DNA of 64,000 nucleotides, from positions 455,706-519,705 of the forward strand of contig NW_019773903.1 in the NCBI RefSeq assembly GCF_001039355.2. The letters run 5' to 3'. The stretch is from Lingula anatina. Lineage: Eukaryota; Brachiopoda; Lingulata; Lingulida; Lingulidae. Positions 48,209 through 61,884 of this stretch are shown here, piece after piece; the first letter of the stretch is position 1, and every line of letters begins with the position of its first letter. Position numbers and translations under genes: made by a program. The notes under the pieces were generated by a model, which ran no database searches, was not told the origin of the DNA, and was given only the letters and a program-made list of their open reading frames with translations.

Positions 48209-51200
48209 TCACAGCTTGGCTTTTTTCACCCGCAGAGCCCTCTTTCGCAATTCCTCGCGTAGAACTCTACGCAGGATTTTCCCACTTGCAGTCTTTGGAA
48301 TTTCCTCAACAATCTCAACTCCGCCTCGAAGGCGCTTAATGGGGGCAGCTTTAGCTGAAATATATATTATATTGTACAAATACTATTTTAGAAGCTATAT
48401 ATAATACCCAACATAGACGGCTGAACAAATAAATATAAATGATTTTACAAACGCCATAGAAGTTCCACTTTTATAGAGATAGCAGCCTGTGAAACAACTT
48501 TGTAGATTATACATTACGAAATTACAAATAATCTAAACTTCCGCAATAAAAGTATTTAAGGAGAAGATGAAAATTGTTTATCAAAGTTACCTGCTAAAAA
48601 ATTAGCAATCTCCGTTTCAGTGGCTCTTTGTCCCGGTTTGAGGACAATGAACGCCATGGGCAGCTCTCCGGCGTCTTCGTCAGGACGTCCAACTACCGCA
48701 GCGTCCGCTACGGCAGGGTGCGATAACAACAAGCCCTCTAGCTCTGCTGGTGCCAACTAACGGGTATAAAAGAATATAGTCACTATTTTAGTAGGTCAAA
48801 TATGAGCACAGTAATTAGAAATGCTTAAATTTCGTTCTCAGTATTTCTCCTTTTAACTTAGCATTTAACGATTAAATAATCCATTATAAGGCACAGAATT
48901 ACCTGGAACCCTTTGTATTTGATAAATTCTTTGATTCTGTCGATGACGTAAATGTTTTGGTCTTCGTCATAGTGGCCGATGTCACCTTAAATATTATTAT
49001 TACAAGACGATAACATGTAATAACTTTATTATAAAAACGACATAAATAGAGGGAAAGAACATTGTTAAAATTACGTAGAGAGTATTTGTCTGGTGTCATT
49101 ATCTAAATGACTCGCTAGTGACATAAAATATCGTAAAATTTAATAAACACACGAAAAATGCAGTTCGACTACCCCAAACGAAGCAACGAAAAAGGTTGCT
49201 GCAGATACCGGCGCAGACAGCGAGTCCTGTTCTGAGCTACCTCCCTCACCTCATACTCTCAGACTTCCAAATGAATGTGACACGCGTTCTAACACGACTT
49301 CTTTGGGAGTAAATACCAATATATTGGGCTGTAGTGTGCGTCGGGAAGATATAACACCCTCCCCCACCACGGCCCTACAGAAAGTTGCTAAGGTAACTTA
49401 CCGCTGTGAAACCACCCCTCCTCATCAATGGCGGCATCCGTGGCTTCGGGATTGTTCAGGTAGCCTTTGAAGATTTGACATCCGCGGAAGCAAAGTTCGC
49501 CATCTTGGTTTGGACCGAGTTCCTCTCCGGACTGCGGGTCTAAAACCTGAGGGAAAAGATTACTTGTCAAAAGAGAGTGTAATTATTAACTTTTTTTTTT
49601 TGCTACAATTTATTTTACAAAAAGATCAATAAAAAAGTAACATTTCTGGCGGGTTATCATTCCACACGTGGAGTGCGTCACTGACATAAAAGCAAAGGTG
49701 GCCAAATGCAATCCATTAGTTATCTGCACAAACTTTTCTCCTATATACATGTATTTTGTTCGCAGAGAGAGGTACATGTAGGAGTAGTTAAAAGCTTTTT
49801 GTTCCGTATTCCGTGTTCCTCCTCTGTAAACCGCCTTAGTAGCGAGAGAGAGATTCACCTTACACTCTGTGCTTGCAACCAAAAGACCAACAGAACCGGA
49901 CCGAAACGTTCGCACGTCTGATTGAGGCAAGGAACATGCCGGGCTGGCTTCTGTCGCACCATACCCTAAATTTATAGATAAGTACATTCCTAGTATATAT
50001 ATTAGGATGTATGTAGGTATTTTAACTTAAAAGTTACACATACACAGCATATATCGACCTCATTGATTTACTCAAAGCATTGTATAGTGCAGCTGCATAC
50101 TTTGTTGCTTTTATACACATAGAGGGACCGGGGCTAATTGGAACCCAGGGTAAGTTGCCCCCCCCCCCCCATCAATTTATGACAAAGTGACTATGGGGTA
50201 AAATAATTGATCACATCATTTTGTAAAGTGACCGTATCCAATAGTGCGAAGAAGGCGTCGGCAGTGAGTCTAAATGAAATAATTTAGCATCTTAAAGTAC
50301 CTTTATTAAAGAGACTTGATGGGGAGCCAACTTTCCCCTGGGTCCAACTAGCCCCGGTCTCCCCTACTCCCTACTTGTCCTATCATGGTAATATGCTATC
50401 CAAGACACTGCGTGAGTTAGAGTAAAATTCCAGTTAAATGTCATGCACGCCAATACTGTTTATACGTGCATCTTTAATTTGGCAAACAATAGAAAAGCAC
50501 TCAGAAAGCGCATACTTCAAGCAATTCAGCGCAATTCTCATTATAAATTGACAAATGACAAAATTAATCGATTCTTAGTTAGCCCATTTCTGACCCATCC
50601 CAAAAATTTTATTAAAATTCGCCAATAGCTTCTTAATTTCACAGTTTACTAACAAAGCAGCAAAGAAGAAAACATAACTTTCTTGTTGGCGGTGGTAAAT
50701 AAAATGGGACGTCTAGGCTATTGCTAGTTTGTATGATTCCGTAGAGAATGGCATCAAATCAATGAAATAACAGTGCGTTTCAACAGTGAACTGCACAACA
50801 ACTTGTGAGATTTAAAAAACAGGAATATTTAATAGTTTTGAATAATAAAGTAGGGTATAAAAAACAAATACCTTGTACAACTTTGCATGTCCTCAGACGC
50901 GATTCCAGTTTCTGTTCAATATCTTTGCCCAATGGTGCAGCCCCTGACATAATTACTTCGACACAGGAGAGGTCGTATTTGTCAACCAGTGGGTGTTTAG
51001 TTAGCATCACGGCTATGGGAGGAACCACTAGTAGGTAGCGGATCTATGTATACAGAGTATAACTGAATAGATGGTTGCCGTTATTTCCTGGCATTTTGGG
51101 GTCGCAGCCCAAATGAGTGTGAGCAGCGTTGATAACGACACACATTTTTGATAATCAATGTGAAAATAATTATTTAAGAATTAAATTTTTGTTTCCAAAC

Positions 51201-53884
51201 GGAGTTGATAAATCTACCCGAGAGAGAGAAAGAGAGAGAGAGGTGAGGCAAAGATACCTTATATTTTTCGATGCAAGCAAGAAATGTTTCAAAATCGAAT
51301 TTCTGCATGCAAACAACTTTTTGTCGGGTTTTCAAACCACCAAAGAGAATAAGTATCAGTCCAAAGACGTGAAAGAAAGGCACGAATCCTAGAAAACCGT
51401 CGACTCCCGGGCGTCCATAGGACAAGAAATCTCTGAAAACGTATAATGTGTCATAAATATATGTGGCGGTAAAGAATATATGTACGTGTGGGATGTACAA
51501 TTTTTGTAAGTAAAAATACCAAAGACAGCTTGGGATGTACAATTTTGGTAAGTTAAAGTACCAAATACAGCATGTATTCCAAAATTACTCTACAATAATA
51601 GGAAAGAAAAGAAAAATACAAAAGTCCTCAGAAGCATTTGAAAATTCATGGATGGCTGAAAATTTTGAATGCCAGCGAGAGAGCGAGCAAGCACAGAAAG
51701 CCAGAATGAGGAAGAGAAAAAATAGACCCTTACAATTGTAACATTGCATTTACCTAGAATACAAACATTGACAATCTAATTGCCTTTTAATTGCCCCTTA
51801 CTTCATTTGTACAAGATTCCCCACTATGTTACGATGGGTGAGCATGACGCCTTTAGGTAGGCCTGTCGTGCCACTGGAAAAGAGGATGATAGCGACCTCT
51901 TGCGTTGAGATATTTACGCCATTGGGAAAGGCATAGCCGTCGTCTCGAAGCAAGTCGTCGACTGTCTTACATCCGGGGGCGTTTCCGAATACGTAAACAT
52001 TCTTGAAAGTAAGTTATGTATTTGTCTTGAAATAGTTATTTACAAACATTAATTGCTTTGACTAGAACGCAGATTTAGATTTCCACTGACAATTAGGTCA
52101 TGCATGTGCTCAATATAGGTAGCGTAACTGGTTGCCAATTAAAGATTTAATAAGACTTCAAGTATCATTTCCCCGTAACTCCCCATTTCTCTTTTGATAT
52201 TTATCTTATTTTTATCTTATAATAATCTAGTTTTCGGTAGCCCACTAAACTTTGTAGGAAAGCCAACATTTCACAAAAAAATATTAAAAATTAAAAATAG
52301 AAAACATTTATGTTTGTATGTACCTTAATTCCATTTTCTGAAGCAGCTTGCAGTGCTTTCTCTGCGGTTTCTGATGCAGCCATTAAATACTGTGGTCTGA
52401 CAATCTGGAGTTGCTTACTTAGTTCATCTTACCATGAAAAATTAAAAATGACATCCATAATTTAGAGATACTTGGGCCGCAAAATTTTTGCGACTAAATG
52501 AAAAGAACAGAAAACGTATAAAAAGACCAAAAACGCAAAACCCTCATCCAGGCGTAAATCATTTTTTAAAATACAGATATATAAATTTTCACCAGTGTAA
52601 ATTCACTAATTACACGGAATTAATGGTAATATTTGAACGGCTTATTTATTTATTTATTATTTTTGGCCTAAAGTGGTGTTAAATTTAAAATATTCACATC
52701 ATTATTCATATATATATATATATATATCACATACAGTATATTCATCGTCTCACCCGTTGTGTATGTAGGGTTGCTAGTGGTGATGACCCCTCCGACCGAG
52801 AGAACCCCCAACACGATAAAACCATACTCGGGGGAGTTCGAACTGTACATGCACACTACTTCCCCCTTCTTGAAACCCAACCGAGTGAGCGCGCTGCCGA
52901 TTCTGCGCACTTTGTCCTTGACGTCAGCAAACGTAAACCTCGTATCGGTCTTGGCGTCAACCTTCATGTAGAGAATGAGGATATTATAAAGTAAAGTAAA
53001 ATATGGTGTTTTCCATTTGTAGAGAACAGCGTTTGACTGCAAAGCGAAGGAGAGGTCAAACCCTCTTCATCATTCCTGCAAAACAAAAAGAAAGAAAGAA
53101 AATGGATCCACTTCCTTCATAAATAACATTTTGAGTAGGCGCGGAATTAAAATAAATGTTATGTTCTGTCGCTTCAAATGCGCAGTTTTCCTGATGTGGA
53201 GAAGACCTGAAGTATGCTGATATGGAAATAGATTCAACATAAAAAATGCACTACTAGGCTCAGCGTGTTGATATAAAGGTGACATTTGTCTCCTACTTTG
53301 CTGGAGAGAATATTAATTGCGATGCGAAGTGTACATGTTCACGCCAGAAACATTAAAAACCCTTAACCTCATTTTCCGCTCAGATTCGTCGCCTAAAACT
53401 CACAATTCAAGCGATTCGTTCCACTTCATGAACTCGGTACTAGTAATCGCTTACCAGGGCTTGTATGAGGTGAAATGAATACAGATGAACATATGCCCCT
53501 AGTTTTCGAAACCCCTGGCAATATAAGCAACAGTGCATAAACATGCACTTTAAACGTGACTACATCATCTTAACTCCAAACGCATCCACTTTCTCTCGCG
53601 TCACACAGGCTTGGGCGTTGGGCAGAATTTCCATTGACAACTTCTTTTTTTAAGTACTTCTAGTACATGTAGCTAAAGATACATAAATATCTAAGTCATT
53701 GCGATAGGTAGGCTACTGTAATGCCGCCTGTAAAGTAATGTATGACCTAAATAAGTGAAGTTTTTTGTAATCTGACCTAAAACATATAAACACAATTGTG
53801 TACTTGATATTATTAAATAACACAGAACATTTAGAGCATCTCTTCCTTCTGCTATTACCCAAATTACCTATCTAATGGATATTT

Positions 53885-53927
<43 letters not shown>

Positions 53928-54030
53928 CCAGGGCCACGCAGTCTGCATACAGATCTATATTATCCAGTAAATATGTCACCACATCCACCTCGGGTACCGT
54001 GATTTCAGGCAGTCTGCTACGGATTCCCAT
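48209..54030 (-). CDS. 4-coumarate-CoA-ligase-like acyl-CoA synthetase, left paralogue
   Basis: Eleven exons on the minus strand, all GT-AG: 53929-54030 (ATG at 54030), 52754-52961, 52324-52427, 51802-52001, 51258-51432, 50872-51043, 49859-49965, 49402-49546, 48903-48985, 48591-48756, 48209-48354. Total 1,608 nt, 535 residues, usual for the ANL adenylate-forming family. Motifs: [15 protein letters not shown] (AMP/phosphate loop), [23 protein letters not shown], then [13 protein letters not shown] and APAELE (hinge), and [11 protein letters not shown] with the catalytic Lys. It ends AKL, a type-1 peroxisomal targeting signal. Expected reaction: ATP-dependent activation of a carboxylic acid to its CoA thioester in peroxisomes; substrate not readable. 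It is a tandem duplicate of the gene at 56215-61244. Confidence 0.9.
53882..53923. repeat. GA/TC repeat next to the exon 1 donor
   Basis: A GA run abuts the left ligase exon 1 donor; in gene sense intron 1 starts GTAATCTCTCTC. The right paralogue has the same arrangement at 61110-61138. Confidence 0.85.
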
Positions 54031-54291
54031 CGTCTCTTCTCCAGTTCACCATACCAACACAGCTTACAAGACGTCTTCACAATGAATCCTTCACAATGAC
54101 ACTTGATAAATTCCGGACTAACATGTATATATGTTCGTCGTCTGTATTCGCGACCAGTATTAATCAAACGAACCAACTTTATACAAGATTCGGTGTCATA
54201 TATCTGGTGACCCTATGGCTATTTTTAAAGTAACATTAACTTAACATCGGAAAACAACCATGAACAAGGGCTGACATAATGACGGGTTTAC

Positions 54292-55186
54292 CTCACTGTA
54301 TGTAGGGTTGCTAGTGGTGATGATTCCTCCTACCGAGAGAACCCCCAACACGATTAAAGCATACTCGGGGGAGTTCGAACTGTACATGCACACGATGTCC
54401 CCCTTCTTGAACCCCAACCGCGTGAACGCGCTGCCGATTCTGCCCACTTTGTCCTTGAAGTCAGCAAACGTAAATCTCGTTTCATTCTTGGCGTCAACCT
54501 ATATATAGAGTATGAGGGTGTTTAAGGCAAGAAAAAATATGATACTATGCAGAGAAAAATATTTGACAACAAAGCGAGGGAGGGAATAAACCAAATCGTT
54601 TTTCGACATTCGTCATTCTTGAAAAATGAAAATAAACTTGGCATCAAGGTCTAATATCCCATTTTAAGTTCAATTTCACTGACATATTATGAATTTTCCC
54701 TAAAAGGTTTGAACTATTCCAATCAACAGAATACCAATGTTGATGAGGTCAACATAAAGAAATGCACTTCTGGTAATATTCAACCAACTCACTGTTTTGA
54801 TATAAAGGTAGATTCATATCAAATCACTGTATAGATCTTTAAGAAGTACATGTAAATAAGTTATAATAGGCCTACTTAGGCTACTAATTTTTTGAATCCC
54901 TGACGAAGGCCTAGGGGCCGAATGCTCGGATTACAAATTACATCTTTATAGTAGATCTTCATAGTTGCATCAGTATTATTACTAATTTAAAGGTAGCATT
55001 TAATACCCATTTGCTGGAGAGAATATTAATTGCAGCTGTACATGTTCACAACAGAAACATAAAAAACCTTAACCTCACACTTTGCTAAGATTTGTCGTCT
55101 GCATACAGATCTAAATCATCCAGTAAATATGTGGCCACATCCACCTCGGGTACCGTGATTTCAGGCAGTCTGCTGCGAATTCCCAG
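54292..55186 (-). pseudogene. broken third ligase copy (exons 1-2 only)
   Basis: Exon 2 remnant 54292-54498 (VDAKNETRFTFADFKDKV, with [20 protein letters not shown]) and exon 1 remnant 55097-55186. Lesions: the start ATG is CTG (55184-55186); the 3' end of exon 1 with its donor and the TC repeat is deleted, fusing exon sequence to intron-1 sequence (GACAAATCTTAGCAAAG) and giving a stop; exon 2 is 207 instead of 208 nt, so it would put exon 3 out of frame. Exons 3-11 are absent. It lies between the two intact paralogues, immediately upstream of the left gene. Confidence 0.85.
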
Positions 55187-56140
55187 CGTCTCTTCAGTTC
55201 ACAATACCAACACAGCTTATAAGACGGCCTCACAAAAGTATTCAAAAAGTTCAGGACTAAGATACCAGAACGTGTGTCGTCTGTTATCGCGACTTCTATT
55301 CTTCAAACGAACCAACTTTATACAACTTACATGATTTGGTAATTTGGTAATAAATCAAATTTTTTGACGGCCCAATTGCTATTTTTAAAGTACCACTATC
55401 TTAATACGTGGGTAGGTAAATAAAAAATCTTTGAAAAGGTGTATTTCTAAAAGGAAATTTGATGCTGAACACAGATCTGACAACCATTTATTTTTACTAC
55501 TATCAGGTCGGTAAATTTGACAATTTTCAAAATGGCAGACAAAAGGCTCTACCAAGAGTTCCATCAACAACATTTAAAGGCACTACAGTGTGCCGTATGT
55601 CTTTTCTTATTTTTTAGGGGCTGTAGCATCCATTTCTGATGTAACTACTGCGATTGGTTCATTTCAGAGTGATTTCAGTTACTGGTAATTATACGTATAT
55701 AACATGTGCAACAAGAGTTCAGCTAGTTTGAAAGTAAATCACAACTTAATTGATATTATAAGCCTTTTTTCCCCAAAGCAGTGTTCAACAGGCATATGTC
55801 TCCACGTCCAGCTGTTGGATTAATCTGCCTGTTGCTAATATTGTCCACTCTTTGTACTGTATAAGGAAAATGTGTGTTCAGGTTGATAGGGATTGAGTGA
55901 TCCGCGGTTCATATTAAAGAACAGACCATGGGCGTTAGAGCTTGATAAGGAAAATTTTAATTTAGCTGCGTTGTCAACATTTACTCCTAGTCGACAAGGC
56001 GTGCCACGCACAGTGCAGAACCACGTACAAAATTGCGATCCACTCGTGGCTCGGTTCTAGATTTCTTGTTTTTAAGTGACTCGTTACAGAAAAGGAGAAA
56101 GTGGCGGTGCCGAGAGCAGTCCATGGTCATATGTCCATGC
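55187..56140. other. intergenic between ligase copies
   Basis: No supported exon on either strand. Confidence 0.45.
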
Positions 56141-56146
56141 TTTATT
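56141..56146 (-). terminator. possible polyadenylation signal, right ligase gene
   Basis: AATAAA on the minus strand, about 70 nt after the stop codon. The matching position of the left paralogue reads AATGAA. Confidence 0.5.
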
Positions 56147-56214
56147 AATAATCGTTTTATGTGTCACCTCTAAAGATTGTGACAATTTAAAAAACAAAGT
56201 TTACAATATCATAG

Positions 56215-59200
56215 CTAGGGTTTTTTCAGCTGCAGTGCCCTCTTTCGCAATTCTTCGCGTAGAACTCTACGCAGGATTTTCCCGCTTGCAGTCTTTGGAA
56301 TATCCCGGACAACCTCAACTCCGCCTCGAAGGCGCTTAATCGGGGCAACTTTGGCTGAAATATATATTATAGTTTACAAATGCCATATAACACACCATAT
56401 ATAATACCCAACATGGACGGCTCAACACATAAATGAAAAAAAACTATAAATGTTTTTACAAAAGCCAAAGTAGTTCCACTTTTATATAGATAACCACTTT
56501 ATAGATTATACATAACAAAATTACAAAAAAAAAAATACTAATAATAACTTTCGTAACAAAAGTAAGTAAGGAGAAGAAGAAAAATGTTTATCAAAGTTAC
56601 CTGCTAAAAAACTAGCAATCTCCGTTTCAGTGGCTGTCTGTCCCGGTTTGAGGACTATGAACGCCATGGGCAGCTCTCCGGCGTCCTCGTCAGGACGTCC
56701 AACTACTGCAGCGTCCGCGACGGCATGGTGCGTTAACAACAAGTCCTCTAGCTCTGCTGGTGCCACCTAGCGGGTATAAAAGATATAGTCACAATTTAAG
56801 TAGGTTAAATATGAGCTTGGTAATTAGAAATGCTTTCGATCTCGATCTCGGTCTCAGTATTCTCCTTTTTAACTTAACAATTTCTAATAAATAACCCTTT
56901 ATAAGGTGCAGAATTACCTGGAACCCTTTGTATTTGATGAATTCTTTGATTCTGTCGATAACGTAAATGTTCTGGTCTTCGTCATAGTGGCCAATGTCAC
57001 CTTAAATATCATTATTATTACAGAACCATAACATGTATAATAACAAGAGGAAGAAAATTGGATCTAATACATTTATTATTAAAACGATATAAATACTGAT
57101 TGTTTGCTGAAAATTAATGTCCATTTATTGAAAAACAAAATGGTAACTTTTCTAGAGTGATGTCTTTTTCTAAATAGCTCTCTTGTGAGATAACACATCG
57201 TTAAATCTATATACACATGAAAAAATGCAATCCGACTACCCCAACGAGGCAACGAAAGCGGTTGCTGCAGGTACCGGCGCAGACGGCAAGTCATGTCCTG
57301 AGCTACCTCCCTCAACTCTTGCCCTCAGACTTCCAAATGAATATGACACGCGTTCTTACCTGACTTCTCAGAGAGTAAATACCAGTATATTAGGCCTTAG
57401 TGCATCGGGCAGATATAACACCCTCCCCCATCACGGCCCTACAGAAAGTTGCTAAGGTAACTTACCACTGTGAAACCACCCCTCCTTATCAATGGCGGCA
57501 GCCGTGGCTTCGGGATTGTTCAGGTAGCCTTTGAAGATTTGACATCCGCGGAAGCAAAGTTCACCATCTTCGTTTTGGCCGAGTTCCTCTCCGGATTGCG
57601 GGTCTAAAACCTGAGGAAAAAGATTACTTGTCAAACGAAAAGTGTAATTATTAACTTTTTTTGCTATAATTTATTTTACAAAAAGATCAATTAAAAAAGC
57701 AACATTTCTTGCATTTATCATTCCACACGTGGACTACGTCACTGATATCAAAGCAAGAGCGGCGAAATGCAATCCATTAATTACCTGCACAAACGTTCCA
57801 CCAATATACATGTATTTTGTTCACAGAGGGAGGGTAAGAGTAGTTAAATATTTTTTGTTCCGTGTTCCTCCTCAGTAAACCCCCTTACTAGTAACTTCTT
57901 TTAGTAACTTATGTAAAGCTGCTTGCGTGTGTGTAAGAGAGAGAGAGAGAGAGAGAAGAGACAGAGAGAACTTTCTCTAGCAAGGACGTAATGACAGCGG
58001 ACGCAAACATTTACCTTACAATCTGTGCTTGCAACCAAAACGCCGACGGAACCGGACCGAAACGTTCGCACGTCTGGCGGAGGCAAGGAACAGGACGGGC
58101 TGGCTTCTGTCGCACCGTATCCTAAATTTATAGATAAGTACATTCCAAGTACATATTAGGATGTATGTAGGTCTTAAGTTACACATACACAGCATACATG
58201 TACATGTACCTCATTGATTCTCTCAAACCATTGTATTTTGCAGTTGCATATGCGCTTGTTTGCTTGTACTGTGGTATACACATCCCTACTTGTCCTATCA
58301 TAATAATATATTATCGAAGACATTCCGTGAGTTAGTGTTAAATTCCAGTAAATATGTGGCAAAAATATAAAAGCACTCAGAAAGTTACACAGTTCGCTTA
58401 CAAAGCAGCAAAGACAAAAACATAACCTGATGGCGGTGGTAAATAAAATGGGACTTCTAGGCTATTGCTAGTTTGTATGATTCCTTAGAGAATGGCATCA
58501 AATCAATGAAATAACAGTGCGTTTCAACAGTGAACTGCACCACAACGTGTGAGAGTTAAAAAACAGTAATATTTAATAGTTTTGAATAATAAAGTAAAAA
58601 AAGGTATAAAACATAATACCTTGTACAACTTTGCATGTCCTCAGACGCGATTCCAGTTTCTGTTCAATGTCTTTGCCCAATGGCGCAGCCCCTGACATAA
58701 TTACTTCGACACAGGAGAGGTCGTATTTGTCAACCAATGGGTGTTTAGTTAGCATCACGGCTATTGGAGGAACCACTAGCAGGTAGCGGATCTAGGAAGA
58801 CAGAGAATAACAGAATAGGTTCAGTACGTCTTTTCACTTTACTGAACTCGAGATGGTTGACGTTATTTCCTGGCATTTTGGGGTCTCAACCCAAATTAAT
58901 GTAAGCAGCGTTGGTGACGACACACGATTTTGATGAAAAAAATGAAAATAATTATTTAAAAATAAAAAATGTCTAATTGCAAACCGAGTTGATGAATCTA
59001 CCAGAGAGAATGAAAGAGAGAGAGATAGGGTGAGGCAAACTTACACTGTATTTTTCGATGCAAGCAAGAAATGTTTCAAAATCGAATTTCTGCATGCAAA
59101 CAACTTTTTGTCGGGTTTTCAAACCACCAAAGAGAATAAGTAACATCCCAAAGACGTGAAAGAAAGGTAAGAATCCTAGAAAACCGTCGACTCCCGGGCG

Positions 59201-60357
59201 TCCATAAGACAAGAAATCTCTGAAAACGTATCATGTTACATAAATATATGTGGCCGTAACAAATACCTTGGGATATACAATTTTTGTAAGTATCAAAGAC
59301 AGCGGGTACTGGCAAATTTCTTTACAATAATAGGAAAGAAAAGAAAAATACAAAAGTCCTTAGAAGCATTTGAAAATTCATGGATTGCTGGACAATTTGA
59401 ATGCCAGCGAGAGAGCGAGCAAGCTAAGAAAGCTAGAAAGAGGAAAAGAGAGAGAAATAGACCCTGACAATTATAGTATTGCATTTACCTAGAATATAAT
59501 TATTGACAATCTAATCGGTTTTTAATTGCCCCTTACTTCATTTGTAGCAGATTCCCCACTATGTTACGATGGGTGAGCATGACGCCTTTGGGTAGGCCTG
59601 TCGTGCCACTGGAAAAGGGTATAATAGCGACCTCATGCGGCGAGATCTTTACGTCACTGGGGAAGGCATGGCCGTCGTCTCGAAGCAAGTTATCAACTGA
59701 CGTACATCCGGGGGTGTGTCCGAATACGTAAACATTCTTAAAGAAAATAATATAATTGTCTAGAAAAAATTAGTTACAAACGCAAATTGCTTTGAATAGA
59801 ACGCAAATTTAGATCTCTGCTGACAATTTGGTCTTGTATGTACCCAATACTGATTACCAATTTAAGTTAAAAGACTTTAAGCATCCTTTTAAGTTAACTC
59901 CCCTTTTCTCTTTAGACGATTATTTTTTTTACCTTATATTAATCTAAATTTCAATTAAACATCGCCCTTAACCTTTATAGAAAAGTCAAAACTTCACAAA
60001 AAAATTGACACTTAGCAGAGAACTTTACGTACCTTAATTTCATTTTCTGAGGCAGCTTGCAGGGCTTTCTCTGCGGTTTCTGGTGCAGCCATTAAATACT
60101 GTGGTCTGACAATCTGGAGTTGCTTACTTAGTTCATCTTACCATGAAAAATTAAAAATGACATCCATAATTTAGAGATACTTGGGCCGCCAATTTTTTGC
60201 GACTTAATGAAAAGAACAGAAAATCTGAAAAAAAATCCAAGACCAAAATCGCAACAACCTCTAGTCGTAGGCCTACGTTTTTAACACAGATGTAAAAAAT
60301 TTAATCATTTTAAATTCCCCAATCACACGGTATTAATGGTAGGACCTAATAGTTGAA

Positions 60358-60456
<99 letters not shown>

Positions 60457-61104
60457 TTTTTTATAACAAAAAGTGGCGTTTATTGTTAAATATGCACACC
60501 CTATACTCACCCTTGGTATATGTAGGGTTGCTAGTGGTGATGACCCCTCCGACTGAGAGAACCCCCATCACGATTAAAGCGTACTCGGGGGAGTTCGAAC
60601 TGTACATGCACACTACTTCCCCCTTCTTGAACCCCAACCGCGTGAGCGCGCTGCCGATTCTGCGCACATTGTCCTTGACGTCAGCAAACGTGAATCTCGT
60701 ATCGGTCTTGGCGTCAACCTTCATGCAGAAAATGAGGGTGTTATGAGGCAAAATGCGATGCGATGCGATGTGTACGTGTTCACGACAGGAACATTAAAAA
60801 CCCTTAACCTCACATTCTGCTAAGATTTGTCATTTGGCAGAATTTCCACTGACGACATACTTTTTTTAAGTACTACTAGTACATGTAGCTAAAGATACAT
60901 AAAAATCTAAGCCATTGCGACAGGTACTGTAACAATATATGACCTAAATTAGTGAAGTTTTTTTTATAATCTGACTAAAACCATGTAAACAAAATTGTGC
61001 TCTTCATATTATTAAATAATGCAGCACATTTAGAGTAGCTGTTCCGTCTGCTATTACCTAAATTTCCAAGCTAATGGATAATTTGTGTGAGAGAGAAGTG
61101 CGGG

Positions 61105-61141
<37 letters not shown>

Positions 61142-61244
61142 CCAAGGCCACGCAGTCTGCATACAGATCTATATTATCCAGTAAATATGTCGCCACATCC
61201 ACCTCGGGTACCGTGATTTCAGGCAGCCTGCTACGAATTCCCAT
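56215..61244 (-). CDS. 4-coumarate-CoA-ligase-like acyl-CoA synthetase, right paralogue
   Basis: Eleven minus-strand exons: 61143-61244 (ATG at 61244), 60511-60718, 60033-60136, 59537-59736, 59045-59219, 58620-58791, 58015-58121, 57466-57610, 56918-57000, 56601-56766, 56215-56354. Exons 1-10 have the same lengths as in the left paralogue; total 1,602 nt, 533 residues. Motifs kept: [55 protein letters not shown]. The C-terminus differs: the codons matching A-K-L are P, TAG, CTA, so the protein ends LKKP and lacks the peroxisomal signal. All splice sites and the frame are intact, so this looks like a working enzyme with a probably different location (cytosol) rather than a pseudogene. Confidence 0.9.
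60357..60462. repeat. (AT)n microsatellite plus poly-T in ligase intron 2
   Basis: About 40 AT units followed by a T run, in intron 2 of the right paralogue. A shorter AT run is in the same intron of the left gene (about 52709-52727). Confidence 0.95.
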
Positions 61245-61884
61245 TGTCTCTCCAGTTCACAATAAAAAAAACACAGCTAACAAGACGTCTCCACAATGAA
61301 TCCTTCACAATGACACTTGATAAATTCCGGACTAACATGTGAATATGTTCGTCGTCTGTATTCGTGACTTCTATTCTTCAAACAACCCAACTTTATACAC
61401 GATTCGGTGCCATAGTCTTGGTGGCCCTATTCTAAGGGCTGACAAACCCTAGTGACAGATTTACCCCACTGCTTTACTTTGTTCTTTTTGATGTAATGAA
61501 AAATGTCTTGGGTCCAACAGAAAAAAAAACATCAGCTTTGTTTTTTAACGTAAGTTACAATATATCATTTTTTTCTTTATAAACAGCTTTATTTAGCTTA
61601 ACTCAGTGAAATAACATGCGCCACTCCATTATGTCAATGTCCTTACATCACCTGTAGGTGACGAAGCTCTGATGACTCTTGCTCTCGGCTGACTTCTTGG
61701 CCTCGCATCACCCCATACTAAGTCGCTTACGGGTCATTCCGCAAAACATCAAACAAACAAACAAACAAAAAATATTGTGAGCATTCGAGTCATGTCAGTG
61801 ACACACACATTTGTGCAATATTTGCACAAACCAGGCTTGACCTTTCGTTTGCTCTATTTCATACTACTTTACCCTCTTATTAGG
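61245..61884. other. upstream region of the right ligase gene
   Basis: Promoter expected here, but no TATA box or recognisable element. Includes an (AAAC)n patch near 61750-61770. Confidence 0.35.

Noticed and set aside
60357-60462. Open frame of alternating Ile/Tyr
   Set aside because: Translation of an AT microsatellite.
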